Source of the DNA: Flavobacterium sp. ACN2
GTDB lineage: Bacteria; Bacteroidota; Bacteroidia; Flavobacteriales; Flavobacteriaceae
NCBI RefSeq assembly: GCF_002303885.1
Contig: NZ_MRCM01000007.1
Span: 1 to 64,000 of the forward strand
Length of the DNA stretch: 64,000 nt
Direction of reading: 5' to 3'
The position numbers and the translations under genes were made by a program. Every line of letters begins with the position of its first letter. The first letter of the stretch is position 1. Positions 36,156-44,112 of the stretch are shown piece after piece. A model generated the notes under the pieces. That model was not told the origin of the DNA, ran no database searches, and saw only the letters and a list, made by a program, of their open reading frames with translations.

Positions 36156-36857
36156 ATGACAATACAAGAAATCGAAAAAAAATACGGATTTGAATTTCCG
36201 CTCTTATACAAACAGTTAGACGCAGACGGCATGCTTGATGTCGGTGAATATGGTCCAAATTGGTATACAGAGGTTTATCCTACTTTAAAAGAGAATCCGC
36301 CTTTGCTTCTACATTCGTATGATTTTGAATCATTGAATTTAAAATCGGTTGCCGAAGAAATAGAAGAACTTCAAGATCCAGAAGATTATCGCAATATAAA
36401 TCCAGAATTTAAATTTATTCCGTTCGCTAAAAGTGGCGGTGGCGATCATTATTGTTTCTTTTTAAACGAAGAAAATAATGGCGATGTGCCGATCGTTTTT
36501 GTTTGGCATGACATGAACGAAGTGAATTATCTGGCAAAAAATCTTCAGGATTTTATCTTCAAAGTTTTATTGATCGATATGTCGAAACAAGATGTTTACA
36601 ATGAACTTACTGATGAAGAATTTAGAAACGACATTGAATCTGTTTTTAAATCGCACAAAAAGTATTTGACAGAACAGCAAAATACAATTCTGTCTGCTAT
36701 TTTACAACGCGATATTATTGATTATGAAATACATGTTTCTCCAAAGATAGTAGAATCGGCTAGAGGATTATTAACAGATTTCGAATTAGAATCGATTGTC
36801 AATGAAGTGATTCCTTTTGATAAAATGAATCAGAGTTTTAAATATTCAAACGATTAG
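36156..36857 (+). CDS. SMI1/KNR4 (SUKH)-like protein
   Basis: 233 residues. The first ~140 resemble the SMI1/KNR4 fold used by many immunity proteins of contact-dependent toxins: IQEIEKKYGFEFPLLYKQL at the N-terminus, FIPFAKSGGGDHYCFFL in the middle, and PIVFVWHDMNEVNYLA. The last 80 residues are helical and charged. SUKH proteins bind and neutralise diverse nuclease or deaminase toxins but also occur in cellular roles. No toxin gene is next to it. It is followed 20 bp later by a gene of unknown function. Confidence 0.7.
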   Translation: MTIQEIEKKYGFEFPLLYKQLDADGMLDVGEYGPNWYTEVYPTLKENPPLLLHSYDFESLNLKSVAEEIEELQDPEDYRNINPEFKFIPFAKSGGGDHYCFFLNEENNGDVPIVFVWHDMNEVNYLAKNLQDFIFKVLLIDMSKQDVYNELTDEEFRNDIESVFKSHKKYLTEQQNTILSAILQRDIIDYEIHVSPKIVESARGLLTDFELESIVNEVIPFDKMNQSFKYSND

Positions 36858-36877
36858 TTTTTATACAAGATATTTTT

Positions 36878-37963
36878 ATGAGCTTTTTCTCCAATCTATT
36901 TAATAGAAATAATGATCCAAAATCGATCATTTCTTTTGATGTTGTCGATCCCATTTATTCGTATTTATATAACCAAGAATCTAGCCTTGAATTTAAAGTA
37001 AAAGGAATTCAAGAAGATGTTATGGTAAATTTATTTTTCTTTCCGAGTTCTTTCGACCATGAAGAGGGAAAAGAAGAAATTAAAAAAGCTGGTTTCAATA
37101 ATTCGTATGAAGTTTTAAATGAGCTTTATAAAAAAGTAAATATTGGAGTTCTTTCAGACGAAGCCATACAAGAAGGTTTAGAATATGATTTTATACATAT
37201 TCAGTTTTATTCGGAACCAACCGCAGAGGAGAAAAAGTTTTTTAAACGTTCGATAAAAAACTTTGTAATCTTTTTTTGCTGCACCAATAGTTTAGAAGTA
37301 AACGATTTTAAAATATTGTATTCAGGAAAACATTTCTTCGATTATACAAAAGGATTGTTGGAAAGTGAGCTCTTGGATGTAAATAATCCGAAGAATGAAA
37401 GTGAAGCAATTGGAATTAGAGATTTTAAATTGGTTTTGCAGGGAGTCTGCCAATATTTAAATATTGAAATTCCAGAAACGGTGGAACTTCCTTCGTCTGA
37501 AAATTTAGTAGAAAGTGTAGAAGCTACTCTAGAATCTTTTGAAGAATTTATCAAATTAGTTTCAAGAGAAAATATCGAAGAAAAACAATTAAAAAAACAA
37601 TCTAAAAAGCTCTTTAAAGACTATAAAAAAGGAACAAATGAATATCACGATATTGTTGATGGTCATTTTGATTTCTTTGAAAGTATTGATGCTTGGAACA
37701 GTGACTGGAAATTTGATCCCGAAGATGCTGAATATTTTATTTCTGAAATGATTGGCGAAGATCTTAATTTTGAATATCCGGATGAAACCTATAGTCATGA
37801 TTTGTTTCCTTATATTCAATCAGCTCTAGAAAAACGCGGTTTCGAATTAATGAGTTACAATACAAATGGAGATAATTATTTGTTTTTTGTAGCCAATAAA
37901 GAAGATGTCGGTCGAATTTTAGAATTATCTGAAATTACTAAAATTGAAATTGATCAATTGTAG
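36878..37963 (+). CDS. hypothetical protein, C-terminal DUF6630-like region
   Basis: 361-residue acidic soluble protein without signal peptide. The N-terminal ~210 residues are unassigned. The C-terminal ~110, with FESIDAWNSDWKFDPEDAEY, a helix, and FELMSYNTNGDNYLFFV, resemble the small DUF6630 family seen next to immunity or toxin-related genes. It is probably cotranscribed with the SUKH-like gene. No catalytic motif is evident. The family link is from memory of the pattern and is tentative. Confidence 0.55.
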   Translation: MSFFSNLFNRNNDPKSIISFDVVDPIYSYLYNQESSLEFKVKGIQEDVMVNLFFFPSSFDHEEGKEEIKKAGFNNSYEVLNELYKKVNIGVLSDEAIQEGLEYDFIHIQFYSEPTAEEKKFFKRSIKNFVIFFCCTNSLEVNDFKILYSGKHFFDYTKGLLESELLDVNNPKNESEAIGIRDFKLVLQGVCQYLNIEIPETVELPSSENLVESVEATLESFEEFIKLVSRENIEEKQLKKQSKKLFKDYKKGTNEYHDIVDGHFDFFESIDAWNSDWKFDPEDAEYFISEMIGEDLNFEYPDETYSHDLFPYIQSALEKRGFELMSYNTNGDNYLFFVANKEDVGRILELSEITKIEIDQL

Positions 37964-37981
37964 GTTTGTTAACGTATCGTT

Positions 37982-38081
37982 TGTCATCCTGACGGAGGAA
38001 GGATCAGACTAGTAATTCGGCAAAGATTAGAGATGCTCTTTGTGGAGCTTCGTGTGTGATCCTTCCTCCGTCAGGATGACA
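37982..38081. repeat. inverted repeat element, family C (25-bp perfect arms)
   Basis: Perfect 25-bp arms at 37982-38006 and 38057-38081 (TGTCATCCTGACGGAGG… and its complement) enclose a ~50-bp centre containing AATTCGGCAAAGATTAG. A decayed relative with AATTCGACAAAGATTGG lies at 48776-48825. It separates the unknown gene from the convergent quinone reductase gene and has no coding capacity. Confidence 0.8.
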
Positions 38082-38095
38082 GAAAAGACGATCCG

Positions 38096-39055
38096 CTATG
38101 GGATCAAAATAATTTTCCCAGTGCTTTTTCTGCTTTCTAGAAAATCATGAGCCAATTTTCCTTCTGATAATTTAAAAGAAGTTGGTTCAGAAAGTTTGAT
38201 TTTTCCTTCTGTAATCCAATCGAATAACTGAGTTGCGCGTTTAATTCGTTCTTCTTTCGAATTCAAATAACTCCACAAGTCGCCTCCAGTTAAAGTTTTA
38301 GAACCGTCCATAAGCATTCTAGGATCTACAGGTGCTGGATCTCCGCCCGCCATTCCGAAAAAAACGACTTGTCCGCATTCTTTAGTGATTTCAAAACTTT
38401 CCATTAAAGTGCTTCCAATACTGTCATAAACTGCATCGACACCGTTTGGAAGAACTTTAAAAACTTGTGATTTCCAATCTTCATTGTAAAGAAAAACATG
38501 ATCTGCACCTTGTTCAAATCCGATCTTTGCTTTTTCTGCAGATGAGGTTAAACCGATAACCGTTGCACCCAAAAGTTTACTGATTTGAGTTAATATCTGC
38601 CCAACTCCGCCAGCAACCGCATGTATTAAAACAGTTTCTCCCTTTTGGGTTTTGTGACTGTCTGTAGCAAGATAATGCGCGGTTAAGCCTTGAAGCAAAA
38701 CAGAAGCGGCAGTCTCAAAAGAAATGTTTTCAGATAATGGAATAATGTGATTTACATTTACGGCAACCAATTCTGCATTGGCAAATGGAGCGTCGGCAAA
38801 AGCCACACGATCACCAAATTTGTATTCTGGATGATTGTTGGCATCGACCACAATTCCTGCGCCCTCATAACCTGCAATAAAAGGCGGATTTCCTTTTAAA
38901 TGATAATTCCCTTTTCGGCGGTAAACATCGGCAAAATTTAGTCCGATGGCTTTCATCTCGACTAAAATTTCATCTTTTTTTAATTGCGGATTAGGGATTT
39001 CTATATATTCTAAAACATCTGATTCTCCAAAAGAAGAAAAGGTAAGTGCTTTCAT
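38096..39055 (-). CDS. zinc-type alcohol dehydrogenase-like quinone oxidoreductase
   Basis: 319-residue MDR-superfamily enzyme. N-terminal catalytic domain with the start MKALTFSSFGESDVLEYIEIP and PFIAGYEGAGIVV, then the NADPH-binding GETVLIHAVAGGVGQILTQISK (A-x2-G-G-V-G). Zinc-ligand cysteines of true alcohol dehydrogenases are absent, as in zeta-crystallin/QOR. It probably reduces quinones or enals with NADPH. Single-gene unit, no strong regulatory signal seen. Confidence 0.88.
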   Translation of the reverse strand: MKALTFSSFGESDVLEYIEIPNPQLKKDEILVEMKAIGLNFADVYRRKGNYHLKGNPPFIAGYEGAGIVVDANNHPEYKFGDRVAFADAPFANAELVAVNVNHIIPLSENISFETAASVLLQGLTAHYLATDSHKTQKGETVLIHAVAGGVGQILTQISKLLGATVIGLTSSAEKAKIGFEQGADHVFLYNEDWKSQVFKVLPNGVDAVYDSIGSTLMESFEITKECGQVVFFGMAGGDPAPVDPRMLMDGSKTLTGGDLWSYLNSKEERIKRATQLFDWITEGKIKLSEPTSFKLSEGKLAHDFLESRKSTGKIILIP

Positions 39056-39092
39056 TTTTGAGTAATTTAAGAATGTAAAGTTCGGGAAAATT

Positions 39093-39124
39093 CAAAAGAA
39101 AAAGCCTCAAAATAATTGAGGCTT
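39093..39124 (-). terminator. terminator after the aminopeptidase P gene
   Basis: Hairpin arms 39102-39110 and 39116-39124 (AAGCCTCAA/TTGAGGCTT) with an A-rich stretch at 39093-39103, which is U-rich on the minus-strand transcript. A T-run on the other side could also make it act on the plus strand. Confidence 0.6.
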
Positions 39125-39142
39125 TGTTTTATTTTTTCTTGA

Positions 39143-39217
39143 CCACAGATTAAAAGGATTTACATAGATTTTTTTCAGTTTCAATTTAAAAATCTTAATA
39201 ATCCTTTTAATCTGTGG
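39143..39217. repeat. inverted repeat, family D (18-bp perfect arms)
   Basis: Arms 39143-39160 and 39200-39217 (CCACAGATTAAAAGGATT and complement) around a ~39-bp A/T-rich loop. It lies directly after the stop codon of the aminopeptidase P gene, beside a terminator hairpin. Confidence 0.7.
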
Positions 39218-39229
39218 CCAAAAAACGAA

Positions 39230-40642
39230 TTAGATCTTAGGAAACTTCATATCATTAAAAGTGCTTTTCTGTTTAGCTAAAGCTTCGATATCTTGCCATT
39301 TTCTAGGAGAATCAGCAGAAAGGTTTTCATATGAATCTTTAAGCATTAAAATATCATCTTCGATACGAACACCGATATTCCACCATTTTTTATCGCATTT
39401 GCTGTTTGCCGGAATGTAGATTCCAGGTTCTACAGTAAGTATCATGTTTTCTTTTATAAGGGTCTGTGGTCCATTGTAAGTTCCTTTGTCGTGAACGTCT
39501 AGACCAAGAAAGTGGGAGCATGAGTGCGGATAATATAATTTTACATCTTTCGGATCTGTAATAATTCCTAATTTAATTAAACCTTTTGCTATTACATCTT
39601 TTGCAGTTTCGTTTAAAGCGACAAGAGGAGTTCCTTCTTTACAGATTTTAAAAACAGCTTCTTGAGCATCATAAACAATTTGATAAATTGCTTTTTGTTC
39701 TTCAGTAAATTTTCCGTTTGCAGGAACTGTTCTTGTAACGTCTGCAGAATAGCCATGATACTCAGAACCAACATCCATTAATAATAATTGCTTGTCGATT
39801 TTTGTGGCATTGTTTTCCCAATAGTGCAAGATACATCCGTTTGCTCCAGCTCCTACAATTGGTCCATAACCTTCGCCTTCTGCTCCATAATGTTTATGAA
39901 TGTAGGCATGAATTCCGTCGGCTTCGTTTTCGCTCATATCTGGGCCTACAGCTTTCATCACTTCGTTGTGCGCAATACAAGAAAGTTTTACTGTTTTACG
40001 CATCAAAACAAGTTCTTCTGGAGTTTTTATTTCACGAAGAGAACTGGTAATTTTATTGAATAAATCTGTTGAAGTTTCATTTGCTTGCGTAATTCCTGCT
40101 TTAGCTTTAAATGATTTTAATAATGCATATAAATTATCAGGATTATTGTTTTCTGCTACATCTGTTGGAAATTTATCATAAATCACTTTGTCAAATTTTG
40201 CAAAATCAATGGCAAAGGCATTAAAATCTTTTCCGTTATAAACAGTTGTAAAGCCTAGTTTAGATTTTGCGCCTTCAATTCCTAAGCGTCTTCCTGTCCA
40301 CATTTCGTGTGCTGCATTTCTTTCTCTAACAAAAAGGACTTCGTTGTATTTTTCGGTTCCTTGCGCTTCTTTAAAAATTAATAATATTGCATCTGGTTCT
40401 TTGTATCCCGATAAATAATACATGTCAGGATTTGCATGATAATTATAGTCAATATCTCTCGAAAAGACTCTTTCGGGATAAGAAAAAATGACTGCTACAG
40501 AATTAGCAGGCATTAAAGCTCTAAAAGCTTCACGGCGTCCTTGATGAAATTCTTTTGTGAGATAATCTGTTGGAAGGTTTTCTTGCGAATGAACAAACGG
40601 TGCTGTCAATGCAAATACAAACAAAAATAGAATTTGTTTCAT
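39230..40642 (-). CDS. exported Xaa-Pro aminopeptidase (M24B, aminopeptidase P)
   Basis: Removes N-terminal residues before proline. 470 residues with a signal peptide (MKQILFLFVFALTAPFVHS), so a periplasmic or surface enzyme. N-terminal creatinase-like domain with YYLSGYKEPDAILL; C-terminal pita-bread domain with metal ligands in DVGSEYHGYSADVTRT (two Asp), HSCSHFLGLDVHD (His), TVEPGIYIP (Glu) and GVRIEDDIL (Glu), so the dinuclear site is complete. Probably used for peptide nutrition. Confidence 0.92.
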   Translation of the reverse strand: MKQILFLFVFALTAPFVHSQENLPTDYLTKEFHQGRREAFRALMPANSVAVIFSYPERVFSRDIDYNYHANPDMYYLSGYKEPDAILLIFKEAQGTEKYNEVLFVRERNAAHEMWTGRRLGIEGAKSKLGFTTVYNGKDFNAFAIDFAKFDKVIYDKFPTDVAENNNPDNLYALLKSFKAKAGITQANETSTDLFNKITSSLREIKTPEELVLMRKTVKLSCIAHNEVMKAVGPDMSENEADGIHAYIHKHYGAEGEGYGPIVGAGANGCILHYWENNATKIDKQLLLMDVGSEYHGYSADVTRTVPANGKFTEEQKAIYQIVYDAQEAVFKICKEGTPLVALNETAKDVIAKGLIKLGIITDPKDVKLYYPHSCSHFLGLDVHDKGTYNGPQTLIKENMILTVEPGIYIPANSKCDKKWWNIGVRIEDDILMLKDSYENLSADSPRKWQDIEALAKQKSTFNDMKFPKI

Positions 40643-40900
40643 TTTTTTGGTTTTTTATTGATGATTTTGGTTTTTGATTGATGCAAAATACAAAAAAAAT
40701 ATCCTCACTTGTTTTATTTTAAACATTTGACTCATAAAACTTTAAATAAATTGTAGTAACTTAGAGACAAAAAATAATAGTTTATGCCAAAAAAAAAATT
40801 TCAATAAACCTGTAACTGGGCATGAATATTGAGAAAAGAATTTTTATAGAATTATTTTAGACTTCAAAAAACAAATTATAAATCTTTAAAATCCACTTTT

Positions 40901-41338
40901 ATGAAAAAATACACATTTGCAGTCCTTTCAGTTTTAACTTTATTATTTGCTTCATGTACGGCATCAAAATCTGCTTCTAATGGAGGTGATTTATTTGGAA
41001 CAACTTGGGAGTTAGAATATATCTCAGGACCAAGAATTGCTTTTGAAGGATTATATCCGAATAAAAAACCGCAGCTTACTTTTGATCAGAAAGAAACAAA
41101 AGTTTATGGAAATAACGGATGTAATGGTTACAGTGCATCCTATACCTTAAAAGGAAAGTCTTTAACTTTTGGACAAGAGGGACCAACTACAATGATGTTT
41201 TGTGAAGGTGGTGGTGAACAAGTATTTCTAAAACAAATTAGACAAATTACAAGTTATTCTATTGATAAAGACGGGAAACTAAATTTAATTCAGGGCGATA
41301 TCCCTGTAATGAGATTTAAAAAAGTAGCTAAGCAATAG
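40901..41338 (+). CDS. META-domain lipoprotein (HslJ-like)
   Basis: 145 residues. Lipoprotein signal peptide ending in a lipobox (LLFASC, Cys19). The META domain follows with GTTWELEYISG, PQLTFDQKETKVYGNNGCNGYSASY-type sequence (the NGCN core is diagnostic) and a C-terminal PVMRFKKV strand. HslJ/META proteins are linked to stress and novobiocin resistance in E. coli, but the mechanism is unclear. Preceded by a ~250-bp A/T-rich gap without an obvious consensus promoter and followed by a strong terminator. Confidence 0.85.
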   Translation: MKKYTFAVLSVLTLLFASCTASKSASNGGDLFGTTWELEYISGPRIAFEGLYPNKKPQLTFDQKETKVYGNNGCNGYSASYTLKGKSLTFGQEGPTTMMFCEGGGEQVFLKQIRQITSYSIDKDGKLNLIQGDIPVMRFKKVAKQ

Positions 41339-41362
41339 TATTCAAAATCAAAATAAAAAAAG

Positions 41363-41391
41363 AAAGCTGTCTCAAAAGGACAGCTTTTTTG
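41363..41391 (+). terminator. rho-independent terminator after the META gene
   Basis: Hairpin arms 41363-41371 and 4179-type partner at 41379-41387 (AAAGCTGTC/GACAGCTTT) followed by a T-run to 41391. Confidence 0.8.
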
Positions 41392-41400
41392 TTGGATGAA

Positions 41401-41543
41401 ATATTTATATTTTTTTATATGTCGCTCTTCCAGAGCTTTTATGTTGTAATAATTTATATTTTGCTATAAATATTTCGCTCTTCCAGAGCTTATGTTGTAA
41501 CACATTTATTCTTTGCTATAAATATTTTGCTCCTCTGGAGCTT
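41401..41543. repeat. three-copy ~52-bp repeat, family E, with small hairpins
   Basis: The hairpin cores GCTCTTCCAGAGCT (41424-41437 and 41477-41490) and GCTCCTCTGGAGCT (41529-41542) recur at 52-53 bp, separated by A/T-rich TTGCTATAAATATTT and ATGTTGTAA blocks. Further copies lie at 43961-44054. The stem bases change in a compensating way between copies. Confidence 0.75.
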
Positions 41544-41550
41544 AAAAAAG

Positions 41551-42795
41551 CTAAATTGTTTTCAATTTCAATTGCTCAATGTTTTTGCTGATAATGCTTT
41601 TGTCGGAAGCAGTTTTAGCTAAATGCATTGCGGTTTCAAAATGCTGTAATGCTTTTTTGATATCAATTTCAGAATATAGATTTCCTAGTAGAGAATAATA
41701 AAAATGTTTATCGGTTAAACTTAGTTTTTCAGCTTCTTTGATTGCTTCTTCTTTGCCTTTTACTTTAGATAAGGCGTAAGTTCTGTTTAAAGCCACAATT
41801 GGCGAATATTCTAAAATGATTAGATTGTTGTAGAGTTCCAGAATATTTTGCCATTTCTCAATGGTTTCTTTTTTGATAGTGTGCCAATAAGCAATTCCAG
41901 CTTCTAAGTGGTATTTTGAAAGTGTATTTCCAGTTGAAGATTGACTTAAAAAGTAAGTTCCTTTATCTATTAATCCCTGATTCCAGAGTGATTGATCCTG
42001 ATCCTCGTATAAAATAATTTCACCATTCAAACCAGTTCGCGCATCAAACCTTGAAGAATGAAAACACATTAGCGCCATTAAAGCATTGGTTTGAGGCAGA
42101 TTTGTGCTTTCATTTTGAATTAATAAATAAGTCAAACGCATTGCTTCGGTACAAAGATCTTTGCGTAAAGTGGTATTTTGAGAAATAGAATAGTAGCCTT
42201 CAGAATAAAGTAGGTAAATGGTTTTGAGAACTGTCTGTATTCTGTCTTTTATTTCAGAATTGTTAGGATGCTGAATTTTTATGTTTTCTTCCTTCAGTTT
42301 TTCTTTGGCACGATTAATCCTTTTGTAAATAACTTCTTTATTAGATAAAAAAGCATCAGAGATTTCATTTATTCCAAAACCGCACAATAAATTTAAGGCA
42401 AGGGCAATTTGAGCTTCTTCTGAATTGCAGGGATTACAAACCGTAAAAATCATCGCGAGCTGACTATCAGCAATATTTTGATCAGATAAATCAATGTCGA
42501 TTTCAGGATTGTTTAATGGAGTATTGTGTTTTATTTCGGTAACTATTTTGGTTTCAAAAACATTGTTTCTTTTCAGGTAGTTTTTGGTTTTGTTTTTGGC
42601 AACAGTATATAGCCAAGCACTTGGATTTTCTGGAATTCCTTTAATGGCCCAGGTTTCTGAAGCAGTTAGGAAAGTATCACTTACAATATCTTCTGCAACT
42701 TCGATATGCTGAATTCCGAATAAGCTGCAGAGAACTGAAACTATTTTTTGATATTCGGTTCTGAATAAATTGGGAATAAGTTCTTTGTGCTCCAT
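41551..42795 (-). CDS. ECF42-type RNA polymerase sigma factor with C-terminal extension
   Basis: 414 residues. Sigma-2 region with ISVVCSLFG-type start and EDIVSDTFLTASETW, sigma-4 region LNLLCGFGINEISDAFLSNKEVIYKRINRAKEKL-like helix-turn-helix (residues ~135-170), then ~240 residues of helical, TPR-like extension (DUF6596 type, with YLLYSEGYY and ALNRTYALSKV). Such long ECF sigma factors are linked to YCII/DGPF-domain proteins rather than to anti-sigma factors, as seen here with the gene directly upstream. It probably directs its own operon; the inducing signal is unknown. Confidence 0.88.
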   Translation of the reverse strand: MEHKELIPNLFRTEYQKIVSVLCSLFGIQHIEVAEDIVSDTFLTASETWAIKGIPENPSAWLYTVAKNKTKNYLKRNNVFETKIVTEIKHNTPLNNPEIDIDLSDQNIADSQLAMIFTVCNPCNSEEAQIALALNLLCGFGINEISDAFLSNKEVIYKRINRAKEKLKEENIKIQHPNNSEIKDRIQTVLKTIYLLYSEGYYSISQNTTLRKDLCTEAMRLTYLLIQNESTNLPQTNALMALMCFHSSRFDARTGLNGEIILYEDQDQSLWNQGLIDKGTYFLSQSSTGNTLSKYHLEAGIAYWHTIKKETIEKWQNILELYNNLIILEYSPIVALNRTYALSKVKGKEEAIKEAEKLSLTDKHFYYSLLGNLYSEIDIKKALQHFETAMHLAKTASDKSIISKNIEQLKLKTI

Positions 42796-42857
42796 ATTTT
42801 AAGGAAAAATGCCTAAGTAAAGATACAAAGGCATTTTTATATAAGTTAGTTCAAAAT

Positions 42858-43196
42858 CTAAACAGCCATTCTAATTTCGACATTTCCGCCAAAATTTAAA
42901 ACCGGACATCCTTGTGCGATTTCGGCAGCTTCATCGTAATCTTTGGCTTTAATAATGATTAGTCCGCCAATAGATTCTTTGATTTCAACAAAAGGTCCGT
43001 CTGTGATTCCTTTGTTTGAATTTACAAGTTTTCCCTGACCGTCCCATTTTTGTAAAGGTCTTGCCAATTTATCTTGTGCTGCCAAACTTCCAAACCAGTT
43101 TTGCCATTGCTGAAAATGCTGTTGCAATTCTTCTGGAGACGGTTGTGTCTCTTTTGTTATAAAATCTCTTCTGAAAATCAATAAAAACTCATTCAT
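42858..43196 (-). CDS. YCII/DGPF-domain protein
   Basis: 112-residue ferredoxin-like-fold protein. Features: LLIFRRDF near the N-terminus, ITDGPFVEIKESIGGLIII (the DGPF core, residues ~64-82) and the late GCPVLNFGGNVEIRMA. DGPF proteins are the standard partners of ECF42 sigma factors and are suggested targets or modulators of them; no enzymatic activity is established. It is encoded 62 bp upstream of the sigma gene and downstream of the AhpD-like gene. Confidence 0.88.
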   Translation of the reverse strand: MNEFLLIFRRDFITKETQPSPEELQQHFQQWQNWFGSLAAQDKLARPLQKWDGQGKLVNSNKGITDGPFVEIKESIGGLIIIKAKDYDEAAEIAQGCPVLNFGGNVEIRMAV

Positions 43197-43278
43197 TTTT
43201 TTATGTTTTTAAATTGAATAATTTGCTTTTGAGTTGTATAAAGTTAATTGTTTTTAGAGAATAAAAATCAATTATTGT

Positions 43279-43731
43279 TTATCCAAACTGTCCCACTCTA
43301 TAAGTTCCTGGTGTATTAGCAAAAGTAATGTTTAGGCGGTTCCAAGCATTAATTGCTGCAACTGCAAGTGTAAGATCGATTAATTCTTGTTCTGTAAATT
43401 CTGCTTTTGCAATTTCGTAAATTTCGTCAGGAACATCGCAGGCATTTACTGCTTCTGCTAGAGCAAGAGCAACTCTTTCTCTTTTTGTGTAATAAGGAGC
43501 TTCTCTCCAAACACTTAATCCAAATAAACGTTGTGTTGTTTCTCCAGCGGCTAAAGCTTCTTTTGAATGCATGTCTAAACAATAACCGCAGTTGTTAATT
43601 TGAGAGATCCTGAAATTTATTAATTCCATAAGAGATGCTTCGATTGCTCCTTTTTTCAAGTAACCGCTAATTCCAAATAATGTGCTAACTGCTTTTTGAC
43701 CTTGTTCGAATAAATTAAGTCTAGTTTCCAT
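43279..43731 (-). CDS. AhpD-like carboxymuconolactone decarboxylase family protein
   Basis: 150-residue helical protein with the full AhpD-type motif E-x11-C-x2-C-x3-H: Glu36, Cys48, Cys51 and His55 in NNCGYCLDMHSKEA. This arrangement is expected for thiol-disulfide or peroxidase-like redox activity. First gene of the apparent operon with the YCII and ECF42 sigma genes. No standard TAnnTTTG box was found in its upstream region, which would fit control by the ECF sigma factor, though that is inference. Confidence 0.87.
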   Translation of the reverse strand: METRLNLFEQGQKAVSTLFGISGYLKKGAIEASLMELINFRISQINNCGYCLDMHSKEALAAGETTQRLFGLSVWREAPYYTKRERVALALAEAVNACDVPDEIYEIAKAEFTEQELIDLTLAVAAINAWNRLNITFANTPGTYRVGQFG

Positions 43732-44055
43732 GATGTATAATTTTTAATTGTTTATACCCTAATAACAATCGAACTTTCAGAATTGGACAAAAAATGGAAA
43801 AAAAATCAATTATTTTTTCAATTAAACAAAAAAACCTAGTGTTTACAAGGGTTAAGAAACGAAAAAAAGCTGAGTAAATCGAAGAATTTATAGAATTATT
43901 TTGTCAGCAAACCCCAGCGGGTGAAATATTTGTAGAATTTCAATAAGACAAATAAAAAAAGCTCCGGAGGAGCGACATATTTTTAATAATCTAATATATG
44001 CCGCTCCTCCAGAGAAAAACATTCTTGCTATAAATATTTCGCTTCTCCGAAGCTT
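43732..44055. other. gene-free stretch with repeat family E copies
   Basis: The right half (43895-44055) carries a further cluster of the repeat seen at 41401-41543: GCTCCGGAGGAGC (43961-43973), GCTCCTCCAGAG (44003-44014) and GCTTCTCCGAAGCT (44041-44054), with TTGCTATAAATATTTC between them. The left half (43732-43894) is A/T-rich with no ORF or consensus promoter that I can support. Confidence 0.7.
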
Positions 44056-44090
44056 GAAAAAAGAAAGAGACTGTCTCAAAAAGACAGTCT
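44056..44090 (-). terminator. terminator after msrA
   Basis: Hairpin arms AGACTGTCT (44068-44076) and AGACAGTCT (44082-44090), with an A-rich run to the left that gives U's on the minus transcript. Confidence 0.65.
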
Positions 44091-44112
44091 TTATAATATC
44101 GTTAAATGCCCT

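Noticed and set aside
37982..38081. Rho-independent terminator
   Set aside because: The loop of ~50 bp is too long and no T-run follows; a mobile palindromic repeat is a better description, though it may still affect transcript ends.
39788..40181. Three overlapping + strand ORFs inside the aminopeptidase P gene
   Set aside because: Antisense shadows of a well-supported gene; no start signal or family match.
41401..41543. Possible CRISPR array (regular ~52-bp repeats)
   Set aside because: Only three imperfect units, the spacers are also similar to each other, and there is no cas gene; copies occur elsewhere as interspersed repeats.
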